Source: AP-15 sp963703745
GTDB taxonomy: Bacteria; Pseudomonadota; Alphaproteobacteria; ATCC43930; CGMCC-115725
Assembly: GCA_963703745.1 (NCBI GenBank)
Contig: CAVPFL010000003.1
Location: 434,001-498,000, forward strand
DNA length: 64,000 bases
Direction of reading: 5' to 3'
The notes below the pieces were generated by a model. That model saw only the letters and a program-made list of their open reading frames with translations. It was not told the origin of the DNA and searched no databases. The translations under genes were made by a program, and so were the position numbers. Shown here one piece after another: positions 17,180-26,519 of this stretch; within the stretch, counting starts at the first letter, position 1; the number at the start of each line of letters is the position of its first letter.

Positions 17180-19042
17180 CTACGGGATCGGATTCGGGCT
17201 CGGCAGCGGCGCGACACCGCAGATATCCGTCGCACAAGGGAATGTCGCCAGATTCCAGGTGGGAATCAGGGTTTCATTACCTTGGTTCGATGCCGTCTGA
17301 CCCGGCAACGTGGTCGAGCACGAACCGGTAAAGGTATCAATGTTCTTGTAGGTGCTGACGGTGGGGTCGGCCGGGTTGTAACCGTCCGTCAGCGTTTGCA
17401 GGAAGGCTACGATCTGGTTCTCCTCCGTATCCGTCAGGCCGAGCATACCGGTCGTCATGTCGATGTTGTTCGGGACCTCGGGCATCGGCCAGCAGTCCAC
17501 TTTTTCCGTGGTTCCCGCCGGGCAGTGACCAGACGTAACAGGGAAGTCGTACGCCATCACATCGCGCGTATTATAGAAGTGCACCAGTTGCTTCAGGCTC
17601 TTGATGTAACCGTTGTGAAAGAACTCCTTCTGGAAGTACGGTAACCCGGTCCCGGCCTCGGTGGTCGGGCACTGCGGCGGTGTCAGCGCCACATCGCGCG
17701 CCGTCATCACCTGCATTTGGCCGTCCACCGTGGCCGCACGCGATAGCCACTCCGGCTGGTTGGGGTCGGGAAAGGATTGCGGGCCGCTTCTGAGGAAATT
17801 GCCGAGCCCCAAATCTCGGTAGCGCATGCCGTCGGGATTAGGGATGAACCCGAAGCGATCCATCTTGTTCTCATAGAACAAGCTAATCCTGGGATTGAGC
17901 GGCAGGCCTTCATTGGCAAAGCCGTGGCAGGTGAACAGAGGCTGTACGCTGGCCGTGTTGCCGGTGTCGGTCTGGCCCGGCGTCAGCAGGGTGGATCGTC
18001 CGTCAACGTGGCATGAATTGCAGTTGCCCTTGCCGTTGAACAGCTCGAAACCGGCCGTCTCGTCCGCCGTCAGCGTGGCCTTGCCCGCCAGGAAAAAGTC
18101 GAATTTCGAGTTGAACGGGCTGATATCCGGCGAGCGTTCGAGGAACGAAAGGGACTGCCCCCAGTGATCATAAATATTGGCTGCCTTGGTGCGGTCTGTC
18201 AGACTTAGCCCAACCGGTGTGGCGCTGCCCCCGAATATCGCCGCCCCATTGGGGGTGGCGCAGATCTGCGCGGTGTCGGACGGCCAAGTGATGTCGAAGT
18301 CCACGCCCCAGACCAGCTCGAACAGCCGTCGGTAGTTCGCCAGGGATAACTTGTAGGCAATGCAAGCGATGTCGGGGTTCCCCATTTCGAGCGGATCGAC
18401 CGGAGGACCCTGCGCCTGTTCGGCGTCGGGTGTCTGCAGCTTGTATCCGGTCGCGCGCCCATCCCAGAAGTTTCCGCCAAAGAACAAGCTCGTGGTCGGG
18501 GTGGACTGTGTCGTATTCAAGTTGAGCACGGGGAACGTGTGTGAATACGTGTACCGCTGGGCGGTCCGCTTGGCCGCCCGAAAATGAAACGATCCGGGAT
18601 ACGCGATCATCGTCAGATTGACGGACTGGATCGGCCCGCTGAACGCAGCATACGGCATGTGGCAGAACGCGCAGGCCGTGTTGTTGAACGGCGAGATGTT
18701 CTGGTCGAAATTCAGCAACCCCCCTAATATCCGTTGTGCGTCATATCCGTTTGGAACAAGTATTGGCGGGTTGCCTGAATAAGCCGGCGTCGGTGACAAT
18801 GCTTGCCACTCCGCGAAATAACGAGCGAAGATGGTATTAACCTCGCGCCGAACCCTTGCAATCTCCGGATTTATATCGGGCGGGAGAATGCTGGGCGGCG
18901 TGAAGCCAGGCAATGCCGGGTACGGGTTGTACGGTGGATTTGGTGAGGGAAGGGCTTGGGCCGACGCGGCGTGGGGAAGGCTCAGGAGCCCGACCACCGC
19001 TGCTAGACCTGCTGTCACCAATCTCGATATGTGTCGGCGCAT
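17180..19042 (-). CDS. Di-heme cytochrome c peroxidase / MauG-family protein
   Basis: 620 aa with a signal peptide ending near PHAASAQA, then a Pro-rich segment. Two c-type heme sites: CAFCH (after NNTACAFCHMPYAAF) and CNSCH (GKGNCNSCHVDG), as in CcpA/MauG proteins. It is longer than classical CCPs (about 330 aa), with extra Cys-containing loops. The ATG at 19042 has a strong GAGGAGG site; the open frame continues 111 codons upstream without coding character. Depends on the Ccm machinery encoded nearby. Confidence 0.85.
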   Translation of the reverse strand: MRRHISRLVTAGLAAVVGLLSLPHAASAQALPSPNPPYNPYPALPGFTPPSILPPDINPEIARVRREVNTIFARYFAEWQALSPTPAYSGNPPILVPNGYDAQRILGGLLNFDQNISPFNNTACAFCHMPYAAFSGPIQSVNLTMIAYPGSFHFRAAKRTAQRYTYSHTFPVLNLNTTQSTPTTSLFFGGNFWDGRATGYKLQTPDAEQAQGPPVDPLEMGNPDIACIAYKLSLANYRRLFELVWGVDFDITWPSDTAQICATPNGAAIFGGSATPVGLSLTDRTKAANIYDHWGQSLSFLERSPDISPFNSKFDFFLAGKATLTADETAGFELFNGKGNCNSCHVDGRSTLLTPGQTDTGNTASVQPLFTCHGFANEGLPLNPRISLFYENKMDRFGFIPNPDGMRYRDLGLGNFLRSGPQSFPDPNQPEWLSRAATVDGQMQVMTARDVALTPPQCPTTEAGTGLPYFQKEFFHNGYIKSLKQLVHFYNTRDVMAYDFPVTSGHCPAGTTEKVDCWPMPEVPNNIDMTTGMLGLTDTEENQIVAFLQTLTDGYNPADPTVSTYKNIDTFTGSCSTTLPGQTASNQGNETLIPTWNLATFPCATDICGVAPLPSPNPIP

Positions 19043-19281
19043 CGTCGTTCCTCCTCGCCGCTGGTGCCGGGAGCGTGCTGCTCTTTCGATACTGATGCCC
19101 CACTGTCGGCAACCGGAGGTTAACGCCGAGCCCCTCTGCCGGTCTTTGGTCCGCAACTGAGATTTCCTAAGATAAACCAAGATTAACGAGGTAAGCCCCT
19201 CGTGGACGCAGAGGGCCGGGGCTGAACCAGGGCTGAACCGGGTCGTCTCCGGCCAGCGAGGTCGCGGGACGGCAAGGCCAG

Positions 19282-19315
19282 TATTCCGGAGCATTGACCA
19301 ATATTCCGGAGCATT
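19282..19315. repeat. Two direct TATTCCGGAGCATT repeats, 20-bp period
   Basis: TATTCCGGAGCATT occurs at 19282-19295 and 19302-19315, two helical turns apart, in the 527-bp gap between the peroxidase gene (minus) and the regulator gene (plus). They may be paired operator sites or terminal repeats of a lost IS. Apart from these, the gap 19043-19569 shows no gene. Confidence 0.55.
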
Positions 19316-21198
19316 CCGAGCTGTTTGCGCGAGTTCGCGCGCCATCGGCGGCCGCATAACGCACTCTGTCGCCATTCATTGCGGTAATATGACAGTAAAT
19401 TGACACCAGACCGGCGCTTGGACGGGACAGCACCGGGAGTTTCGTGCCTTGAAAGTTTCAAAAAGCCTGGCCCAACTCGCCTTGAGTTGACAGTAAGGTC
19501 GATGAGGACGCATCTTAGGAAAGTTAACGATATCTAAGAAGCCGAGGCCTGCAGACCACGACCGCCTGAATGACCCTAAAATTCGGCCGCTTTCAGGTGC
19601 TACCGCACCGCCGCGAATTTCTTGCCGACGGGGTGCCGGTCTCCCTTGGCAGCCGAGCGTTCGATGTGCTGATGGTCCTGATCGACGCGGGCGGCGAACT
19701 CGTTACCAAGGACGAAATCCTGAGCCGCGTATGGCCGGGGATGGTGGTCGAGGAGCACAGTCTTCAGTTTCATATCTCGACGATGCGCAAGGTCTTGGGA
19801 GAAGATCGCGGCTTCATCAAAACCATCTCTGGCCGCGGCTACAGGCTCGTTGCCGATATCACCCCTGCCGCCGGCGAACAGGAAGCGCTTGCCGGCCGAG
19901 GCGCTGCGTTGTCGCCGCCGCCCCTCCCCGACGCAGAGAGTCCAACGAACCTTCCGGCGCCGACGTCGGAGCTGATCGGCCGCGAGGTAGAGCTCTCCGA
20001 GGCGTCCACTCTCCTGACGGCTCATCGGCTCGTCACCTTGGTCGGAGCTGGAGGCATCGGCAAGACGCGACTGGGCCTCGAGGTCGCGCGTCACCTGCGG
20101 CCCAACTTTACCAACGGGGTATGGGTCGCCGAGCTCGGGCGACTGTCCGATCCCGACCTTGTCCCAGTTACCGTCGCTGCTGCGCTCGGGCTCGAGATTG
20201 CCGGCGGTGGGGTAACACCTGAACAGGTCGCGAGTGCGCTGAGCGCGAAGCGGCTCCTGCTTGTGCTCGATAATTGCGAGCATGTGATCGACGCCGCGGC
20301 GCGCATGGCCGAAGCATTGTTGCGGGCCAACCCGGCGGTACATGTGATGGCGACGAGCCGCGAGCCGCTGCGAGCAGCGGATGAGTGTCTTTACCGGGTG
20401 CCGCCGCTCGCTGTGCCGGCCGAAGGTACCGAGGATATCGAGGATTTGTTGAGATACGGCGCAGTTCAGCTGTTCGTCGCACGGGTGCGCGCGACGGAGC
20501 CGCACTTCGCGCCGGACCAGCGCATTGCGCCGGCCATCGCGGGAATCTGCCGGCGCCTGGACGGCATCGCGCTGGCCATCGAGCTCGCGGCCGCCCGCGC
20601 CGCTACGCTCGGAGTGGAAATGATAGCAACCCACCTCGACGATCGTTTCCACCTGCTGGTCGCCGGGCGCCGCACTGCGCTGCCACGGCACCAGACGCTG
20701 CGGGCGACGCTAGACTGGAGTTATGAGCTGCTCTCTGAGGCCGATCGCATAGTCTTGCGGCGCCTTTCAATCTTCGCTGGCAGCTTTACCCTGGAGGCAG
20801 CGGGTACGGTCGCGGCGAGCGCCGAGCTCGCGGCGTTGGATGTCATCAATGCCGTCGCGAACCTTGTCGTGAAGTCGCTCGTCATCGCGAATGCCGGCGA
20901 CACAATTGCGCGCTATCGGCTCCTTGAAACAACGCGTGTCTACGCTCTGGAGAAGCTCACCGAAGGCAGTGAGCTCGAACCTATCGCACGACGCCACGCC
21001 GAGTACTGTCGGGACCTCCTGGAGCGGGCGGAGACCGAGTTGGAGACGAAGTCCACGGGCGAGTGCCTGGCGGCATACGGTCCTTGGATTGATAACATCC
21101 GTGCGGCACTGGATTGGGGCTTTTCACCAAGCGGCGATGCGTCGATCGGCATGGCAGTCTGAGGTGGACCCCGATGGTGAGACAGCCGGAGCCGCTGC

Positions 21199-22251
21199 TT
21201 AAGGTGTAGCCCGGCCGATTTCGATGTCGGCTCCGATCGCGGTGACCGCGATGGCTAGTTTGACGATTCTACTTTTCACCTCATCAATATCAAATCCTTT
21301 GTTGGCTGTGGCGCCTGTGGGTATGTGGGCGAAGGCGAGCATTTCCCCGCTGTCCGAGCTGGCTCGGGAAGCGGGGGAAGCGGAGCCGGTCGGCAACGCC
21401 GATCGTCCACATATCCACAGGCCTTCCTGGTAAATTTGCCGCGGCGTGCGATAGCCGAGGCTCTGGTGCTGGCGCTCCTCATTGTAGAAATCGAGCCAAG
21501 CTCCAATACCTGCTTTGGCCTCCGACACGCTCGCATAGGCGTTGAGGTAGACCTCCTCGTATTTGAGGCTTCGCCACAGCCGCTCGACGAAGATGTTGTC
21601 CATGCACCGGCCCTTGCCGTCCATGCTGATGGTGATCTGATGATCCTTCAGCGTGCCGGTGAAATCGTCGCTGGTGAACTGACTGCCCTGGTCGGTATTG
21701 AAGATCTCGGGCCGGCCGTATCGGCAGAGCGCCTCCTCGAGCGCCTCGACACAAAAATCGGCGCCAAGCGTGTTCGACAGTCGCCACGCCAGCACCGCGC
21801 GGCTGACCCAGTCCATGACGACCACCAGATAGAGAAAGCCCTTGGCCATCGGGATATACGTAACGTCCGAGCACCACACCTGATTGACCCGCTCGATCGC
21901 CATCCCGCCGAGCAAGTACGGGTAGATCTTGTGCTCAGCTGCCGCCTTGCTGGTGTGCGGGCGCTGGTAGATCGCCACCAGTCCCATCAGACGCATCAGT
22001 CGCTGGACCCGCTTGCGGTTGACTAGGTGACCCCGGGTGGCCAGCCATGCCGCCATTCGGCGCGAGCCGTAATAGGGCCGCGCCAGATAGTGCCGGTCGA
22101 TCAACGCCATGATGGTACGGTCCTCCTCGCCGACCTCGTCCGGCCGCCGGTAGACCGAAGAGCGCGATATCGCCAGCAAACGGCACTGCTGTGATATCGG
22201 CAGCGCCGGATCCGTGCGCTCGACCAGCGCGCGCCGTTCCGCTCGGCTCAT
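21199..22251 (-). CDS. IS3-family transposase OrfB (copy A)
   Basis: 350-aa DDE integrase-type transposase. HTH_21-like N-terminus, then rve core: WCSDVTYIPM (first Asp), FNTDQGSQFTS (second Asp), with the third acidic residue in DNIFVERLWRSLKYEEVYL. About 70 extra residues follow the usual end RTPRQIYQEG and look like read-through of the IS end. Starts within an ATGA overlap with orfA, so it appears translated by coupling rather than by the usual -1 frameshift fusion. Confidence 0.92.
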   Translation of the reverse strand: MSRAERRALVERTDPALPISQQCRLLAISRSSVYRRPDEVGEEDRTIMALIDRHYLARPYYGSRRMAAWLATRGHLVNRKRVQRLMRLMGLVAIYQRPHTSKAAAEHKIYPYLLGGMAIERVNQVWCSDVTYIPMAKGFLYLVVVMDWVSRAVLAWRLSNTLGADFCVEALEEALCRYGRPEIFNTDQGSQFTSDDFTGTLKDHQITISMDGKGRCMDNIFVERLWRSLKYEEVYLNAYASVSEAKAGIGAWLDFYNEERQHQSLGYRTPRQIYQEGLWICGRSALPTGSASPASRASSDSGEMLAFAHIPTGATANKGFDIDEVKSRIVKLAIAVTAIGADIEIGRATP

Positions 22252-22553
22252 TTGCCGAGCTTTCGTGCCAAAAAATCGTTTTCGACCTTCAGTTGGCCAA
22301 TCTGCCGGTACAGAAGATCGACCTGCGCCTCGCTGGCCACACTCTCGACCGTTGCACCGCCGCCTTCGAAAACACTCGCCGCCCCGTCCAGCAGCTGCTT
22401 CTTCCAGTTATAGATCTGGTTCGGATGGACCCCGAACTCACTCGCCAGTTCGGCGATCGTCCGGTCACCCCTGACCGCCGCCAGCGCCACCTTCGCCTTG
22501 AACGCCGCATTGTGCTTCTTCCGTGTCCGCTTCATGTCCTGCTCCTGCGCCAT
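22248..22553 (-). CDS. IS3-family transposase OrfA (copy A)
   Basis: 101 aa. HTH_Tnp_1 domain: KVALAAVRGDRTIAELASEF with recognition helix VHPNQIYNWKKQLLD, then a leucine-zipper-like tail DLLYRQIGQLKVENDFLARK. Binds the IS ends and works with OrfB. Confidence 0.92.
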   Translation of the reverse strand: MAQEQDMKRTRKKHNAAFKAKVALAAVRGDRTIAELASEFGVHPNQIYNWKKQLLDGAASVFEGGGATVESVASEAQVDLLYRQIGQLKVENDFLARKLGK

Positions 22554-24138
22554 CGCGCTTTCTAGGGGCAGGGCTCCACCTTAGCCAACTGTCTCATTTT
22601 TGGGGTCCATCTCAGTCACGGCCGCCTCGTTGCCCCTGTGGATGCACCTTTCGCTTATGGAAGAGTGTCGCGGCCGCGTCGAACGAGCACTCGCCAGCCT
22701 CGCGCCAGGATCAAGTGGAGATCTGCGCCGCAAGATGAAGCTCTACGCAGCGCTTGGCCTCTCGCTGATGGAGACGAAGGGTCCGGCGTGTGCCGGTGTG
22801 GCCTGGACAAAGGCGCTCGAACTTGCGCGAAGCCTTGACGACACCGCGTATCAGTCGCGGGCGCTCTGGGGGCTGTGGATGTGCGCTCTCACTGGCGGCG
22901 AGTACCGGACGGCGCTGGCGCTCGCCCAAAGGTTCTGCAGCCTTGCTGCAAACCAGCCCGACCCGGTCGATCTGCTCGTTGGCGATCGAATGATAGGGAC
23001 TCCACTGCATTATCTGGGAGACCAGACCAATGCGCGGCGCCACATCGAGCGCATGCTGGCTCGCTATGTCGCCCCCGTTCACCGATCGCATATTATCCGC
23101 TTTCAATTTGACCAGCGGCTGAGGGCACGTTGCACTCTAGCGCTGATCCTCTGGCTTCAGGGATTTCCCGATCAGGCAATGCGCACTGCTCAAAGCAGTG
23201 TTGGGGAGGCTTGCGCCGCCGATAACGCGCTCTCGATGTGTAATACGCTGGCCCAAGCCGCGTGCCCGATCGCGCTTTTCATCGGCGATCTGGCGGCAGC
23301 GGAACGCTTCGTGGCGATGCTGCTCGACCATTCAGCAAGGCATGCGCTGGCCTCCTGGCACGTCCAGGGCCATTGTTTCAAGGGGGCGTTATTCATCCAG
23401 CGCGAGGATGTCGTTATTGGGTCGCAGCATCTGCGCTGCGCTCTTGACGAGCTTCGGACGATCGGGTTCGTCCAGCGCTACCCGGCATTTCTCGGCGCTT
23501 TGGCGGAAGGCCTGGCCCGTGCCGGGCAAGGGGCCGAGGGTCTTGTAGCGATCGACGAGGCGCTCGCGCTAGCCGAACGAGATGAAGGGCTCTGGTGCGT
23601 CGCCGAGCTGCTGCGCATCAAGGGCGAGCTTGTTCTGTCGGAGGGCGGACCTGACGCCGCCGAGGCGGCCCAAGATCACTTCAGGCAAGCCCTCGACTGG
23701 GCTCGCCGACAAGGCGCCTTGTCTTGGGAGCTGCGTGCTGCCACGAGTCTCGCCCGACTGTGGCGCGACCAGAATCGCACCAAAGCGGCGCGCGAAATTT
23801 TGGCTCCGGTCTACGACCGGTTCACCGAGGGATTTGAGACGACCGATCTCAAAGCAGCAAAATTGCTGCTCGATGGTTTACGGCAGTCGCGACGCCAACA
23901 CGTCGGTGTCGCTGCTCTAGCGATTTCGCTTTGTGCAGGCGTTGGCGGCGTCGCCGAACTACTTGCGGCTTTTTGAGTGTCTGTGCCGCGGACTATGTCC
24001 CTCCTTCAAGGCATCGTATTCGTGACCTCCTCGCGCGCCTGCTAGCCCGGATTTCTCACACGGACTCGACGCTCGTACCGCCGCGTGCCTGCTCGATCGC
24101 GTCCTCGGGCGAGAAGAGGAATGACTATACCAATTATC

Positions 24139-24180
24139 TCCCTCGCCCCGCTTGCGGGGAGAGGGCCGGGGTGAGGGGCG
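24139..24180 (+). repeat. Dispersed palindromic repeat, left copy
   Basis: About 42 bp with hairpin CCCCGCTTGCGGGG flanked by GAGGG/CCCTC runs and ending GGTGAGGGGC. The inverted copy is at 24708-24748. This type of palindrome is scattered in many proteobacterial genomes. Confidence 0.75.
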
Positions 24181-24188
24181 ATTGACGG

Positions 24189-24238
24189 GTCTGAACCGGA
24201 TAGATGTCGGACACTTTGGACCGGAAACATGCCTGACA
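24189..24238 (+). repeat. Inverted repeat / possible IS end, left copy
   Basis: 50 bp from GTCTGAACCGG to GCCTGACA, containing two internal related units (ACCGGATAGATGTCGGACA and ACCGGAAACATGCCTGACA). Paired with the inverted copy at 24477-24529. Tandem sub-repeats of this kind often mark transposase-binding ends. Confidence 0.65.
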
Positions 24239-24303
24239 GTCGAAAATGGTAGTCGGTACATAGTTCGTCCGCGTGGATCCAAGCATAGCATCGTGCTCAC
24301 TCT

Positions 24304-24355
24304 GTCAAGGACGCTTCGCGCCGGCTTCGCCGGGGGCCAAGGGGCCCTCCTTGAC
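24304..24355. repeat. Hairpin between the two inverted IS-end-like repeats
   Basis: GTCAAGGA (24304-24311) pairs with TCCTTGAC (24348-24355); inside is a GC-rich GCCGGCTTCGCCGG element. It could act as a terminator or be part of a relic IS. The gap from 23977 to 24893 holds only this hairpin and the two nested inverted repeat pairs; no gene seen. Confidence 0.55.
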
Positions 24356-24476
24356 TGCCGTTGCGCGCGCTGCTCTGCCAGTGGGCAGGTCGGGACGGAG
24401 GGATAGGTCAAAATACGATCGAACAAAGGGATAGCTTATTGAGGAGCGAAGTTGACGAAGAACGAACCGAGAAATC

Positions 24477-24529
24477 TGTCAGGCATGTATCCGGTCCAAA
24501 GTGTCAGATATGTACCCGGTCGCTCAGAC
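24477..24529 (-). repeat. Inverted repeat / possible IS end, right copy
   Basis: TGTCAGGCATG at the left to CTCAGAC at the right, the diverged reverse complement of 24189-24238. If elements of this family begin TGT and end ACA, the two copies point away from each other and would be ends of two lost elements rather than one MITE. Confidence 0.6.
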
Positions 24530-24707
24530 GTAGTAGCGATCGATCGGCTCCCGGCGAGCTAATTTGAAGCCGCCGAGTCGGCGACCGCGAATGCGTATCC
24601 ACAACGTCAATTCTGCCTGCGTGAGCGCGCGCCGCAGTGATTGCGCACGCTCAGCACGCTTTTGGTCCTTTCCCCGTAACGCGGTAATCCCTCTGCCTAA
24701 GAGGCTT

Positions 24708-24748
24708 GCCCCTCACCCCTACCCTCTCCCCGCAAGCGGGGCGAGGGA
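24708..24748 (-). repeat. Dispersed palindromic repeat, right copy
   Basis: GCCCCTCACCCC to GGGGCGAGGGA, the reverse complement of the copy at 24139-24180. The two enclose the inner inverted pair, giving a nested inverted-repeat arrangement. Confidence 0.7.
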
Positions 24749-24893
24749 GTTGACACCCTGTCCGCCTTGGAGCCACCCTGACGCTGAGATAAACCCTTGT
24801 ATCGAATTGATTTTATCAGGTTCAGGATCCCGATGTGTGAGAAATCCGGCTAGGATCACGCAAGGGATGCTCGGTTTGTGATAAGAACAAAGT

Positions 24894-26519
24894 ATGGACG
24901 ACCTCATGGCGCGGATCGCCGCGAAGAAGGCGGACCTTGACCGGCTGCGTCCCGTGGTGGGCGCCGGACTTGGCAATCTCGAGCACATTCACGATCTCGA
25001 CCTGACCTACACTTCGAACGCGATCGAGGGGAACACGCTCAGCGCCGCCGAGACGGCGCTCGTCATCGAGCAAGGGATCACGATCGGCGGCAAGCCGCTC
25101 AAGGACCATCTCGAAGCGATCGACCTCTATGGGGCGATCGGCTATGTACGAGCATTGGCGCGCTGCGGGACGCCGCTGACGCAGGCCGACCTGCGACAGC
25201 TGCATCACCTGGTGGTGCAGCGCTCGCATCCCGATATCGCCGGCCGCTACGCCGATCAGGGCCGTTACGTCTTGACCGAAACCGGTCGGCATACCTTTCC
25301 ACCGCCGACGGAAGTGCCCCCGTTGATGGGAGATCTAGCCCGCTGGCTGGGGGTCGCGCCCGATACACCGGAGACGGCCTTCGCGGCGCACCGGCGGCTG
25401 GTTGACATCCATCCGTTTAACGACGGCAACGGTCGCACCGCGCGGCTCCTGATGTATCTGATCCTGATCCGCGGCGGCTACCCGCCGGTTGCCGTGCGGC
25501 CGGAGGACCGGCCCGCCTATGTCGGGGCCTTGCAAGAGGCACAGGCCGGCCGAGGGTCGGCGCGCTTCGATCGTCTTCTCTACGAGCGATTGGACGCGAC
25601 TTTGGGGGAATATTTGAGCGCCGCCAAAGAGGTCCACTCGGCCCGGTCTTGCCAGCGAGACCGTGATGCCGTTCGGATCGCCTCGTATTTTAGCCTACTC
25701 CGCGGCCGCCGGTATCGCGACCGGTTCAACTTTGGCGGCGCAGAATTTGTACTCCGGGATCTTGCCGAACGGGTCGAGCTGCGGGTTGGTCAGCACGTTG
25801 GCGGCGGCTTCGGCGTAGCAGAACGGAACGAACACCTGTCCCGGAGCGACGGCGCTGTCAGCCCGCGCCTTCAATTCGATCGCCCCGCGGCGCGTCGTGA
25901 CGCGGATCGGGTCGCCGGCGGCGATGCCGAGGCGGCGCAATTCGGCCGGGGCAAGCGACGCCACCGCCTCCGGCTCGATCTCGTCGAGCACGGCGGCGCG
26001 GCGCGTTATCGCACCGGTATGCCAATGTTCGAGTTGGCGCCCAGTCGTCAGCACCATCGGATACTCGGCGTCGGGCTCCTCGGCCGGGGGGATGATCGCC
26101 GCCGGCACCAGCCGTCCGCGCCCGGACGCGGTCGGGAAGCCGTCGCCAAAGACGATGTCGTTGCCGGGCTGGTCCGGAGCGTCGCACGGATAAGTCACCG
26201 AGCTCTCGCGCTCGACCCGCTCCCAGCTGATGTTGTCGAGCGATGGCATCGCCAGTTTCATTTCGGCGAACACATCGGCCGGGCTGGCATAGGACCAGTC
26301 GAGCCCGATGCGGCGCGCGATCTCTTGGATGATCCACAGATCCTGGCGCGCATTGCCCTGAAGCGGCAAGGCGGCGCGGCCCCTCTGTACCTGGCGGTTG
26401 GTGTTGGAGACGGTGCCGTCCTTCTCGGGCCACGCCGAGGCCGGCAACACGACATCGGCATATTTCGCGGTTTCGGTCAGGAAGATGTCCTGCACGACGA
26501 GATGTTCGAGCCGGGCTAG
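24894..26519 (+). CDS. Fic-domain protein, no stop before the convergent gene
   Basis: Fic enzymes usually transfer AMP from ATP to hydroxyls of target proteins. The catalytic loop HPFNDGNGRTARLL is complete. The N-terminal SNAIEGN fits the (S/T)xxxE(G/N) inhibitory motif of class II Fic proteins. Family similarity ends near DATLGEYLSAAKE (about position 25632). The frame then stays open through some 880 nt, mostly antisense to fdsA, and that tail has no family character. Either the natural stop was lost by a small indel or the protein carries a junk tail. The open frame is given here; the functional part is about 250 aa. Confidence 0.75.
   Translation: MDDLMARIAAKKADLDRLRPVVGAGLGNLEHIHDLDLTYTSNAIEGNTLSAAETALVIEQGITIGGKPLKDHLEAIDLYGAIGYVRALARCGTPLTQADLRQLHHLVVQRSHPDIAGRYADQGRYVLTETGRHTFPPPTEVPPLMGDLARWLGVAPDTPETAFAAHRRLVDIHPFNDGNGRTARLLMYLILIRGGYPPVAVRPEDRPAYVGALQEAQAGRGSARFDRLLYERLDATLGEYLSAAKEVHSARSCQRDRDAVRIASYFSLLRGRRYRDRFNFGGAEFVLRDLAERVELRVGQHVGGGFGVAERNEHLSRSDGAVSPRLQFDRPAARRDADRVAGGDAEAAQFGRGKRRHRLRLDLVEHGGAARYRTGMPMFELAPSRQHHRILGVGLLGRGDDRRRHQPSAPGRGREAVAKDDVVAGLVRSVARISHRALALDPLPADVVERWHRQFHFGEHIGRAGIGPVEPDAARDLLDDPQILARIALKRQGGAAPLYLAVGVGDGAVLLGPRRGRQHDIGIFRGFGQEDVLHDEMFEPG

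Larger units (their letters stand above)
21160..22614 (-). mobile_element. IS3-family insertion sequence, copy A
   Basis: 1455 bp bounded by TGAGGTGGACCCC (21160) and GGGGTCCATCTCA (ending 22614), imperfect terminal inverted repeats starting TGAG. Target duplication GTC at 21157-21159 and 22615-22617. Carries orfA and orfB on the minus strand. Same length, and by eye the same sequence, as copy B at 55583-57037. Confidence 0.93.
19570..23976 (+). pseudogene. Winged-helix / NB-ARC-like ATPase regulator, split by an IS
   Basis: The 5' part (19570-21159, 530 codons) has an OmpR/PhoB-type winged helix (about 1-97, ending TISGRGYRLVADI), then an ATPase with Walker A VGAGGIGKTRLG, Walker B RLLLVLDNCEHV and MATSREPL. 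The IS starts exactly at codon 531, whose TGA is the IS end. The 3' part (22618-23976, 452 codons) is a TPR-like helical domain (LGDQTNARRHIERMLARY and similar). Removing the IS and one GTC copy restores one frame of 982 codons (GMAV joined to TAASLPLW). A truncated N-terminal product could still bind DNA. Confidence 0.9.

Noticed and set aside
24189..24529. Intact MITE bounded by the inner inverted repeats
   Set aside because: The ends appear oriented outward and the copies are diverged; relic ends are more likely than one intact element.
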